Part shown: piece after piece, positions 9,660-17,255 of the stretch | Numbering within the stretch: position 1 is the first letter of the stretch | Layout of the letters: each line of letters opens with the position of its first letter | NCBI GenBank assembly: GCA_013815385.1 | Contig: JACDGL010000009.1 | Span: 1-64,000, forward strand | Origin: Taibaiella sp. | GTDB taxonomy: Bacteria > Bacteroidota > Bacteroidia > Chitinophagales > Chitinophagaceae | Direction: 5' to 3' | Length of the DNA stretch: 64,000 nucleotides | Notes under the pieces: model-generated | What the model saw: only the letters and a program-made list of their open reading frames with translations | The model's database searches: none | Told to the model about the DNA's origin: nothing | Position numbers and translations under genes: made by a program

Positions 9660-9748
9660 ATATTTACCATCTAATCCTTCATTATTTATTCATAAATCAC
9701 CTTGAAATTCACCTGAGCGATGGATATTTGCACCTTATAAATATTAGA

Positions 9749-10402
9749 ATGATAAATACGGTGTTGTTTGATATGGATGGCCTGCTGCTTGATACAGAAC
9801 CATTGTGGGGCGAAAGTATGCTTCGCATAGCCCAAAAACATAATATTCCTATTACCAGGGAAAAATTTAAAGAAACAACCGGACTGAGGATATATGAGGT
9901 AACAGACCACTGGGCCGTAAAATACCCGTGGGATGGCAGCAGCGCAGAACAGGTAGCTGAAGAGATACTTGACGAGATAATAGCCGCATCCAAGACAAGC
10001 GGAAGCATACTACCCGGAGTGATTAAGTTACTAGACCTATTAAGGGCTAATAACTTTAAAATAGGGTTAGCTTCCTCCTCGCCTGCAAAAATGATAGAGG
10101 GACTTGTAGATCATTTCGGGTTGCGCGAGAAATTCGACTGTATCACTTCGGCTGATGTAGTGGAATTAGGAAAGCCTCATCCGGCTGTATTCCTGCATTG
10201 TGCTGCTGCTTTAGGATCGAAACCGGGTGAATGCCTGGTACTGGAAGACTCTGTAAATGGCATGATAGCCGGCAAGGCAGCACGCATGAAAGTAATTGTT
10301 GTGCCCGATAATGTGCACTTTGATGACCCCAGGTTTGCGCTTGCAGATGCTAAGTTGAAAAGCCTGGAGCAACTGGATATGGAAATGATAAAAAATTTAT
10401 AG
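9749..10402 (+). CDS. HAD-superfamily sugar-phosphate phosphatase / beta-phosphoglucomutase-like
   Basis: This is a cytosolic HAD hydrolase, subfamily IA with a helical cap. Motif I is FDMDGLLLDTEP with nucleophile Asp8 and Asp10. Motif II is the Ser in LASSSP, and motifs III/IV are the Lys in GKPHP and the Asp in VLEDSVNG. It resembles 2-deoxyglucose-6-phosphate phosphatase or hexitol phosphatases, but the substrate cannot be told. I chose ATG 9749, which puts motif I at the N-terminus. The frame is open upstream to 9638, but that stretch encodes no family sequence and overlaps the divergent M16 promoter. A near-consensus GATATTTG lies at 9723-9730. Confidence 0.9.
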   Translation: MINTVLFDMDGLLLDTEPLWGESMLRIAQKHNIPITREKFKETTGLRIYEVTDHWAVKYPWDGSSAEQVAEEILDEIIAASKTSGSILPGVIKLLDLLRANNFKIGLASSSPAKMIEGLVDHFGLREKFDCITSADVVELGKPHPAVFLHCAAALGSKPGECLVLEDSVNGMIAGKAARMKVIVVPDNVHFDDPRFALADAKLKSLEQLDMEMIKNL

Positions 10403-10468
10403 ACTAGATTTATTTATTATGGTTAGGGACTTGAAGATGGTATAAATAAATACTTGCTAATAAATCAT

Positions 10469-11038
10469 CTACTTCTTTTCAAGCAAATCATCAGTAAAAT
10501 GTTTTTCCTGCTTATCCTGAGCAAATTTTTCCTGGTTATATGCTTTGGATCTATTGCGGGGTATGGATAAGCTTTGCCATTCATTGCTCTTTACCAGCTT
10601 GGCTATGTAAACTATCTGCCCTACATGGTAGCTATAGTGTGCTATCTGCCTGTTAATAGCATCCAACACTGTTTGCCCTTCGTTGCGGATATATATTATC
10701 TTATCCAGATCATCATCGGTAATACTATCAAGTGCGTTGAAGAGGCATTGCCAACCTTCATTCCATTTAACCAGTAATGTTTCGCGATCCTTCAAGTCAT
10801 TTACGAATTCCGAATCACGTTCGCGCCACGGTTTTTCACCGTCTGTGGTGAGGAAATCGGTCCAGCGGCTGAGCATATTACCCCGCATGTGTTTTACGAT
10901 AGTTGCAATGCTATTGCTTTCTTCATTGTGCTGCCAGAAAAGTGCTGCATCATCAACCTGTTGCATTGTTTTTTCTCCGAGAAGCTTGTACACCTGGAAG
11001 AGGCGTTTGGTACCTGATACATATTGTAGGGTTGCCAT
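10469..11038 (-). CDS. DinB-like / DUF1572 family protein
   Basis: This four-helix-bundle protein of the DinB/YfiT superfamily shows the DUF1572 pattern: TIVKHMRGNMLSRWTDFLTT near residue 45 and AHYSYHVGQIVYIAKL near 130, whose histidines are the usual metal ligands. The family's activity is mostly unproven; related members are thiol transferases or metal-dependent hydrolases. It is the last gene of the EamA-ilvE-GNAT-DinB run, 33 bases after the GNAT gene. Confidence 0.85.
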   Translation of the reverse strand: MATLQYVSGTKRLFQVYKLLGEKTMQQVDDAALFWQHNEESNSIATIVKHMRGNMLSRWTDFLTTDGEKPWRERDSEFVNDLKDRETLLVKWNEGWQCLFNALDSITDDDLDKIIYIRNEGQTVLDAINRQIAHYSYHVGQIVYIAKLVKSNEWQSLSIPRNRSKAYNQEKFAQDKQEKHFTDDLLEKK

Positions 11039-11071
11039 GATAATTGTTTTTAGAAGTTATCTGATTGAATA

Positions 11072-11536
11072 TCAACTGCAAGGGTTTTTATCATCGCCAT
11101 ATATGGCAGGCCGTATTATTTCCATCAACCTATCAGGATATTTAGGAGCTACAAAGCCATATTGTTCATAGAGCTTTTTTGCATCAACGGTAGCTAACAG
11201 AATACGCCGTAAGTTTTTTACCCAATCAATGTCCATCAGGGTTTGCATCATTATCTTACTCAGGCCTTTGCCCCTATGATCCTGTACTACATACACATCT
11301 GCCAGGTAGGCAAATGAGGAATAGTCTGTAACCAACCGGGCATAAGCCACCTGTTTACCATCAAACAATACACCTATCGTATAAGAGTTATCAAATGATG
11401 TCTTTACACTATTGTACGGGATGTGCATAGCCCAATACGAATGAACAGATAGCCACTCGTGTATGGCTCGTGGTTGCAATATTGTCTTATCAGTGGTTAC
11501 TGTATAGTCGCCAAACTGAAAATGGATAGGTGTCAT
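11072..11536 (-). CDS. GNAT-family N-acetyltransferase
   Basis: The 154-aa single-domain acetyltransferase carries the acetyl-CoA binding motif A as VVQDHRGKGLSKIMMQTLM at about 85-103, then a beta strand with LLATVDAKKLYEQYGF typical of motif B. The substrate cannot be inferred. It starts one base after the ilvE stop, so it is co-transcribed and probably translationally coupled with ilvE. Confidence 0.9.
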   Translation of the reverse strand: MTPIHFQFGDYTVTTDKTILQPRAIHEWLSVHSYWAMHIPYNSVKTSFDNSYTIGVLFDGKQVAYARLVTDYSSFAYLADVYVVQDHRGKGLSKIMMQTLMDIDWVKNLRRILLATVDAKKLYEQYGFVAPKYPDRLMEIIRPAIYGDDKNPCS

Positions 11537-11537
11537 A

Positions 11538-12587
11538 TTAGATAATGTAATTCCAGTTATGACTATCAGGTGTATTTCCGTTACGGATATTGAGCAGGTC
11601 TTTTTGTAACTGATACATTATGGCATCCTTTCCGATATAGCAATTGTAATCCTTATTGCCTATAGCTATTACCTCTATCGGGGCAATGACAGCAGCGGTT
11701 CCTGCACCAAATGCCTCAACGCGCTTACCATCATCAAGTGCGCTTTGTATCTCGCGGTAACTGATAGATCTTTCTTCGATGTTTATACCTCTTTCTTTTG
11801 CAATTTTTAATAGTGAATCCCGCGTTACACCATCCAGTATGGTGCCTGATAAGGGTGGTGTTATGAGTGTATTATCTATGTAGAACATTACGTTCATTGT
11901 TCCGGATTCCTCAATAAATTCGTGATGTCTGCTATCGGTCCATAGTACCTGATCATAGCCTGCAGCTTTGGCAAGCTCAGTAGGGTAGAACGCCGCTCCA
12001 TAGTTACCACCACACTTAGCTGCGCCCGTACCGCCATCTGCAGCCCGTACAAACCTGTCCTCTACCTTTACCTTCAGCGCTTTAGCATAATATTGGTGTG
12101 CGGGTGAACATACGATCATGAATAAATATTCATCAGAAACCTTAACACCAATACGACCCTCTGATGCGATCATAAACGGGCGAATATACAGGGCGCCGTC
12201 TTCACCGTCCGGTATCCAGTTAGCATCCAGCTGTACCAACTGATGCAATGCTTCTATAAACAGATCTTCTGGCACTTGTGGCATGCACATACGTTCCAGT
12301 GAAAGGGAAAAGCGTTGGTAATGCTTGTATGGCCGGAAAATATTAGTCCTCCCATCGTTCATTGCAAAAGCTTTCATTCCCTCAAAAACGGTTTGTCCGT
12401 AGTGCAGGCATAGGGTAAATGGGCTAAGTGTAAGATCAGCAAATGGAACAATGCGTGTATTGTGCCATTTGCCGTTTTTATATTCGGCCATAAACATATG
12501 CTCAGTAGGCTGAACCCCGAACGGGATCTTACTGGTATCCTTTACATTTCTTTCTGTTTGCAACGTGACATTGATAGTGTAATCCAT
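11538..12587 (-). CDS. ilvE: Branched-chain amino acid aminotransferase
   Basis: This PLP class IV aminotransferase interconverts Leu, Ile and Val with their 2-oxo acids in the cytosol. The 349-aa length fits the family. The PLP lysine lies in GTGAAKCGGNYGAAF, and the substrate-binding loop reads EESGTMNVMFYI. GVQPTEHMFMAEY and GQTVFEGMKAF near the N-terminus are typical of IlvE. It lies 20 bases after an EamA transporter and next to a MocR regulator, a PLP-dependent aminotransferase relative, which suggests a regulated amino-acid metabolism or efflux unit. Confidence 0.95.
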   Translation of the reverse strand: MDYTINVTLQTERNVKDTSKIPFGVQPTEHMFMAEYKNGKWHNTRIVPFADLTLSPFTLCLHYGQTVFEGMKAFAMNDGRTNIFRPYKHYQRFSLSLERMCMPQVPEDLFIEALHQLVQLDANWIPDGEDGALYIRPFMIASEGRIGVKVSDEYLFMIVCSPAHQYYAKALKVKVEDRFVRAADGGTGAAKCGGNYGAAFYPTELAKAAGYDQVLWTDSRHHEFIEESGTMNVMFYIDNTLITPPLSGTILDGVTRDSLLKIAKERGINIEERSISYREIQSALDDGKRVEAFGAGTAAVIAPIEVIAIGNKDYNCYIGKDAIMYQLQKDLLNIRNGNTPDSHNWNYII

Positions 12588-12607
12588 ACAATTGGTTTTT
12601 AATGTTA

Positions 12608-13519
12608 TTATTCAGCAGATAGATTTTTATGTTGTTTTCTATAGCCCTTATTTACCAGATATACCCCTGCTATAATGGTTATAAATGCAAGTAGTGTATA
12701 AACGGTCAGCGGCTCTTTTAAAATGAGATATCCTAATAATACTGCTACGAGCGGATTAATGTAAGCATAGATAGTGGCTATGCCCATAGGCAGTGCATTA
12801 AGGACGTACATATAAGCTGAATAGGCAAGCACAGACCCAAAGATGATAAGATAGACCAAAGCTGCTATTGCGTCTTTATTACCGAGTTGCATATTGGTAT
12901 AGTCATCTATTAATGGACTGCCTGCCAGCATGATGATACCCCCAAAAAATAATTGCATAGCTGAATTGAACATGGGGTTTACAGATACTTTCTTTCGTTT
13001 ATTGAGCACACTGCCAAGCGCCCATGAGCATGTAGCCAATAAAATAGCGCCCATGCCCAATAGATAGTTTCCGTTAGTAAGATCAGCAATATCGTTCTTG
13101 AATATGAGGCCTACTCCGCAAATACCTAATACCATGCCTGCTATAATAGAGCTATTGAACCGTTCGCTCCTGGAGGACAGCAAATTGAATGAAACAGCAA
13201 AAATGGGCATCATAGAACAGATTAACGCGGCAACTCCGCTGGTTACAAACCTTTCGCCCCATGTAACCATACCATTACCAATTGTGAGTAACAGAAAGCC
13301 AACCAGTAACTGATGCAAAATATTTTTGAGAGACAGATCTACTTTTTTATTTACGATTAAAGCAATACCGCCTAAAATAATCCCTGCTATCGTTTGCCGA
13401 ATCCCTGCAAAAAGAAATGCAGGATAGTGCTGCACGCCAATCCGTAATGCCAGGTAAGTAGTACCCCAAACTATACATACAAACAGTAATGCTATATATG
13501 CCTTCGTTTGTTTGGTCAT
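12608..13519 (-). CDS. EamA/DMT-family transporter
   Basis: The 303-aa inner-membrane protein has ten predicted helices in two EamA repeats. It starts with MTKQTKAYIALLFVCIVWGT, and the typical WGTTYLALRIG end of helix 1 is visible. The frame is open 82 codons further upstream, but that stretch crosses the regulator promoter and resembles no transporter, so I chose 13519. DMT exporters next to MocR regulators often export amino acids or related metabolites; the substrate here is unknown. It is the first gene of the operon with ilvE. Confidence 0.92.
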   Translation of the reverse strand: MTKQTKAYIALLFVCIVWGTTYLALRIGVQHYPAFLFAGIRQTIAGIILGGIALIVNKKVDLSLKNILHQLLVGFLLLTIGNGMVTWGERFVTSGVAALICSMMPIFAVSFNLLSSRSERFNSSIIAGMVLGICGVGLIFKNDIADLTNGNYLLGMGAILLATCSWALGSVLNKRKKVSVNPMFNSAMQLFFGGIIMLAGSPLIDDYTNMQLGNKDAIAALVYLIIFGSVLAYSAYMYVLNALPMGIATIYAYINPLVAVLLGYLILKEPLTVYTLLAFITIIAGVYLVNKGYRKQHKNLSAE

Positions 13520-13573
13520 GCGATTTGTTGTTATGCTGATGCAAAAATGAAACTTATTTTTAAAACAAAACAG

Positions 13574-13593
13574 ATACAATTTTTGTATTTTTG
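13574..13593 (+). promoter_or_regulatory. Operator palindrome overlapping a TAnnTTTG promoter
   Basis: A perfect 15-base dyad, ATACAA-TTT-TTGTAT (13574-13588), overlaps an exact -7 box TATTTTTG (13586-13593), 17 bases before the MocR-type gene. The arrangement suggests autoregulation and probably control of the divergent EamA-ilvE operon. Confidence 0.65.
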
Positions 13594-13610
13594 ACCATAA
13601 CAGTTTTTTT

Positions 13611-15050
13611 ATGGCAAAATTAACTAACGGGAAAAACGAACATATATATCTGAATGTTGCCAACAATATACAACAGCAGATAATGGATAACGTACTGAAT
13701 ATAGGGGATAAACTGCCCAGTGTGCGGATGCTTAGCAAGGAGCATGGGATAAGCGTAAGTACCATATTACAATCTTACTATCATCTTGAGGGTAAAGGCC
13801 TTATAGAATCGAGACCACAATCGGGTTATTATGTTCGCTTCAATCCCTCGCGGTTCCCGCAGAAAATTGAGAAGAGTAATCCCTTGCAATCGGGCAAGGC
13901 AAAAAATGTGGAGGCTATCATCACAGAAGTATATGATGATTTTGGGATGCAGGGAAATACGCGATTTTCTCTGAGTGTACCTGCGCCGGAACTATTGCCG
14001 CTTGCCAAGCTAAACAAAGCAATGATGCAGGCACTACGCGACCTGCCGGCCAGTAGCACCTCGTATGAAACAGTACAGGGCAGCGAAATGCTTAGACGCC
14101 AAATAGCAAGGTGGGCAATACACTGGGGTGGGCATATGCAGGCCAGCGACCTGATAACCACTGCCGGCTGCATGAATGCCATAGCTTATTGCCTGATGGC
14201 GCTTACAAAACGGGGAGATACCATAGCAGTGGAAAGCCCAGTGTATTTTGGCGTGCTTAGATTTGCACAGAGCATAGGACTTAAAGTTGTAGAGTTACCT
14301 ACCCATCCGGATACAGGAGTAGATCCGGATGATTTAAAAAAAACATTGCAGAAGCATCCTATAAAAGCGGTCTTTTTGGTTACCAACTTCAGCAACCCGA
14401 CCGGATACTGTATGCCGGATGAACAGAAGGAAGCTACAGTAAAATTGCTATCCCAATATGGTATACCTCTTATAGAGGATGATCTGTACGGGGATGTGTA
14501 TTTTGGTAAGAACCGTCCAAAGACGTGTAAGAGTTTTGATGAGGAAGGCAATGTGCTGTGGTGCAGTTCCATATCTAAGACGCTGGCACCGGGATATAGG
14601 GTGGGGTGGGTAGCCCCCGGTAAGTATATGGATAAAATAAAGCGCCTGAAGCTATATCACAGCATTACGTCTGCAACAGCCCAACAGGCTGCTATCGGGA
14701 ATTTTCTTGCTACAGGGCGTTATGAAAATCATCTGCGTAAAATGCGGCAAACACTGCATTCAAATAGCCTACAGTTTACGCGTACCATACGAGACCATTT
14801 TCCTGATAATGTAAAGCTAAGTAACCCGAAAGGAGGATTTATATTGTGGCTGGAACTGGCAAAGAATATAGATACTTACCAGCTATACCGGGAGGCCATA
14901 GCGCATAAGATAAGCATAGCGCCCGGCACAATGTTCTCGCTGCAGGACCGCTACCAAAACTGCATGCGCCTTAGCTATGGAATGCTATGGAAACCTGAAG
15001 TAGAAAGAGCATTAAAAAAATTAGGCGCTTTAGTGAAGGAAATGAAATAG
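13611..15050 (+). CDS. MocR-type (GntR/aminotransferase) transcriptional regulator
   Basis: The 479-aa chimera has an N-terminal GntR winged helix (about 10-80: GDKLPSVRMLSKEHGISVST) fused to a fold-type-I aminotransferase domain. The PLP lysine is in SSISKTLAPGYRVGWV, and NFSNPTGY and DDLYGDVYF are standard PLP-pocket motifs. MocR proteins use PLP or its adducts as an effector. Which ligand this one senses is unknown. It is divergent from EamA-ilvE, with an operator-like palindrome in the 91-base intergenic region. Confidence 0.92.
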   Translation: MAKLTNGKNEHIYLNVANNIQQQIMDNVLNIGDKLPSVRMLSKEHGISVSTILQSYYHLEGKGLIESRPQSGYYVRFNPSRFPQKIEKSNPLQSGKAKNVEAIITEVYDDFGMQGNTRFSLSVPAPELLPLAKLNKAMMQALRDLPASSTSYETVQGSEMLRRQIARWAIHWGGHMQASDLITTAGCMNAIAYCLMALTKRGDTIAVESPVYFGVLRFAQSIGLKVVELPTHPDTGVDPDDLKKTLQKHPIKAVFLVTNFSNPTGYCMPDEQKEATVKLLSQYGIPLIEDDLYGDVYFGKNRPKTCKSFDEEGNVLWCSSISKTLAPGYRVGWVAPGKYMDKIKRLKLYHSITSATAQQAAIGNFLATGRYENHLRKMRQTLHSNSLQFTRTIRDHFPDNVKLSNPKGGFILWLELAKNIDTYQLYREAIAHKISIAPGTMFSLQDRYQNCMRLSYGMLWKPEVERALKKLGALVKEMK

Positions 15051-15062
15051 TTGATTCTAATA

Positions 15063-17165
15063 TTATTTTTTCTCTTTCTTTTTTACGACTATCCAGTCTT
15101 CGAGTTCAACATTAAAAGGCATATGGCCTATAAGGACTATAGCCCTTTTATCGCGTACTTCTTTTAATGTGCCCACCTGGTGGTTGGTTTTGTTGCGGAC
15201 CAGATCGCCGGTTTTTGGGAGGCCACCAAGTATATCATAGTTTTTGTCTGCTTTTTTAGCAGCAGCGGCATTTACCTGTACCTGCTTCTTTTTGAAGAGT
15301 ACTTTTTCGGCACTATCTATTACTTCCTGCTTATTTTCTGTTTTGCGCCAGTCGTTAATGATCTGTTTAAATTTCCTTTCTGTATCCCGCAGGTAATCAA
15401 GCTCCTCTTTTTTTATTTTATTCTGCAGTCGTAGGGTATCCTGTTGCTGCCGTACATTTTCTTTATCGGTAAGCTCCTCATAATTTTTCTTAAGTGATTT
15501 GTTTTCTTTCAGGAGTATATCTAGTTCTTTCTCCTTTTCTGAAAGCCGCACGGCCTGCTGCTCTGTATGATGGAGCATTTTATCCAGCTTAAAATGGCCT
15601 CTCTCCGTTAGTTTTCTTGCACGCTCTATTACATTGTACGGCAGGCCGCTGCGCTGTGCGATAGCAAAGGTGTATGAACTTCCCGGTTTGCCGGTGGTTA
15701 ACTGATATAGTGGTTCCAGCCTTGCTTCATCAAATGCCATGGCACCATTCATTATACCCTGCACCTTTCCTGCCATTACTTTCAGGTTGAGGTAGTGTGT
15801 TGTAATAATACCTACAGCATGTTTGGATGCAAGCTCCTCTACAATGGCTTCGGCAAAAGCCCCACCCAGATTGGGATCAGACCCGCTACCCAATTCATCT
15901 ATGAAGAACAATGTTTTGCCATTGGCAAAATCCATAAAGTATTTCATGTCGCGCAGATGTGCGCTGTAGGTGCTCAATTCATGCTCTATAGACTGTGTAT
16001 CGCCTATATGTATCATTAGCTGCTTAAAAATGCCAATCTCCGAATTTTCGGCAGCTGGTATCAGCAATCCAGCTTGAGTCATGAGCTGTAGTAAACCTAC
16101 TGTTTTCATCGAAACAGTTTTGCCTCCGGCATTTGGCCCGCTGATAATAAGTATACGGTCCTTCCGGTCCAGTGTAATATCAAGTGGAACAATTGTTTTT
16201 CCAGCCTGTTTGTAATTGAGGTAAAGGAGTGGATGATATGCCTTAACAAGATTAATACCCGGATGCGGATTTAGTATCGGCATGATGCCATTCATATCAA
16301 TTGCAAACAGTGCCCTGGCCCTGATAAAGTCGTACGTTCCTGATAGCTGGTAGTAGGCATCCAGTTGCGGCTGATAGTGCGAAAGCCTTGCAGTTGTATC
16401 TGCCAATATACGTTGTACCTCTTTTCTTTCTGCACGTTCCAGGCTTGCAGCATCATTATTCAGCTCTATTGTTTCTTCCGGCTCTATAAATACTGTGCGT
16501 TGGGAATCACTCTCTCCATGCAGGATGCCGCGTACTATCCTTTTATTCTCTGCTAAAACCGCTACCACTCTTCTGCCATTCAGAAACCCCTCTGCAATAT
16601 CAGCCAGGTACCCCAGCTTACTTAACTTTCTTAATACGCCTTCAAATGTCCTCCTTACTTTTTGTCGTAGCGCGGCTAATTCTGTACGGATGTTTAACAG
16701 CTCTGCAGATGCTGTATCCTTTACATTGCCATGCTCATCTACTACAGATGCTATAATATCATTTATCTGCTTTTCATAGATAATGCCAGCAGAAAGTGAA
16801 CGCAAATTGGGAAACAGGTCATTATTTTTTTTGAACCATACCAAAATATCCCTTGTATTAAATGCAAGGTACTGTATGGTCAATAACTGCTCCCCATCGA
16901 GCACGCTACCCTGTACCGCTAATAATTTTAACTCCTTTTGTACGTTGCGGGTAAAATCATTTGGGAAATGATCGCCGCCCTCGAGTATCATTTTAAATTC
17001 ATGGGTATGCAGCAGGTTTTTCTTCACATGATCTATATGTGTGTGAAACCGTATTGTATCTACAGCATCGCGAGCGGCATCAGTCCGGCATTTCTGTTTT
17101 AATAAATTACAGACCTTATTAAATTCCAGTGCTTCGGCGGCATGCGCCGGGTACAGATTCATCAT
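15063..17165 (-). CDS. mutS2: MutS2-family ATPase without Smr domain
   Basis: MutS2 proteins act against recombination or on collided ribosomes, unlike mismatch-repair MutS. The 700-aa product has the clamp/lever helices, Walker A GPNAGGKTVSMKT at about 343, Walker B LFFIDELGSGSDP, and a long charged coiled coil at about 515-630. It ends with a KOW-like beta segment (GDLVRNKTNHQVGTLKEV). The C-terminal Smr nuclease domain found in Bacillus MutS2 (about 785 aa) is not present. An exact -7 box lies about 20 bases upstream. Confidence 0.9.
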   Translation of the reverse strand: MMNLYPAHAAEALEFNKVCNLLKQKCRTDAARDAVDTIRFHTHIDHVKKNLLHTHEFKMILEGGDHFPNDFTRNVQKELKLLAVQGSVLDGEQLLTIQYLAFNTRDILVWFKKNNDLFPNLRSLSAGIIYEKQINDIIASVVDEHGNVKDTASAELLNIRTELAALRQKVRRTFEGVLRKLSKLGYLADIAEGFLNGRRVVAVLAENKRIVRGILHGESDSQRTVFIEPEETIELNNDAASLERAERKEVQRILADTTARLSHYQPQLDAYYQLSGTYDFIRARALFAIDMNGIMPILNPHPGINLVKAYHPLLYLNYKQAGKTIVPLDITLDRKDRILIISGPNAGGKTVSMKTVGLLQLMTQAGLLIPAAENSEIGIFKQLMIHIGDTQSIEHELSTYSAHLRDMKYFMDFANGKTLFFIDELGSGSDPNLGGAFAEAIVEELASKHAVGIITTHYLNLKVMAGKVQGIMNGAMAFDEARLEPLYQLTTGKPGSSYTFAIAQRSGLPYNVIERARKLTERGHFKLDKMLHHTEQQAVRLSEKEKELDILLKENKSLKKNYEELTDKENVRQQQDTLRLQNKIKKEELDYLRDTERKFKQIINDWRKTENKQEVIDSAEKVLFKKKQVQVNAAAAKKADKNYDILGGLPKTGDLVRNKTNHQVGTLKEVRDKRAIVLIGHMPFNVELEDWIVVKKKEKK

Positions 17166-17184
17166 TTTAATTCCCTATCTGGTG

Positions 17185-17192
17185 CAAATTTA
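17185..17192 (-). promoter_or_regulatory. -7 promoter element of mutS2
   Basis: TAAATTTG on the minus strand is an exact consensus match 20 bases before the mutS2 start. No clear -33 element is seen. Confidence 0.5.
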
Positions 17193-17210
17193 CATATACG
17201 TTACAAACTA

Positions 17211-17250
17211 AAGGTGTATCAATATTTACAGTAAATTGCATATACACCTT
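17211..17250. repeat. Inverted repeat before the DUF4175 gene
   Basis: Perfect 9-base arms AAGGTGTAT (17211-17219) and ATACACCTT (17242-17250) are separated by 22 bases. The right arm ends five bases before the DUF4175 start codon, so it is either an operator or a leader hairpin. Confidence 0.5.
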
Positions 17251-17255
17251 GTGGT

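Noticed and set aside
10403-10468. AT-rich complementary arms between HAD and DinB genes as a terminator
   Set aside because: The arms are A/T only and 27 bases apart; too weak to call.
12608-13765. EamA frame extended to 13765
   Set aside because: The extra 82 codons overlap the divergent MocR gene and its operator and match no transporter sequence.
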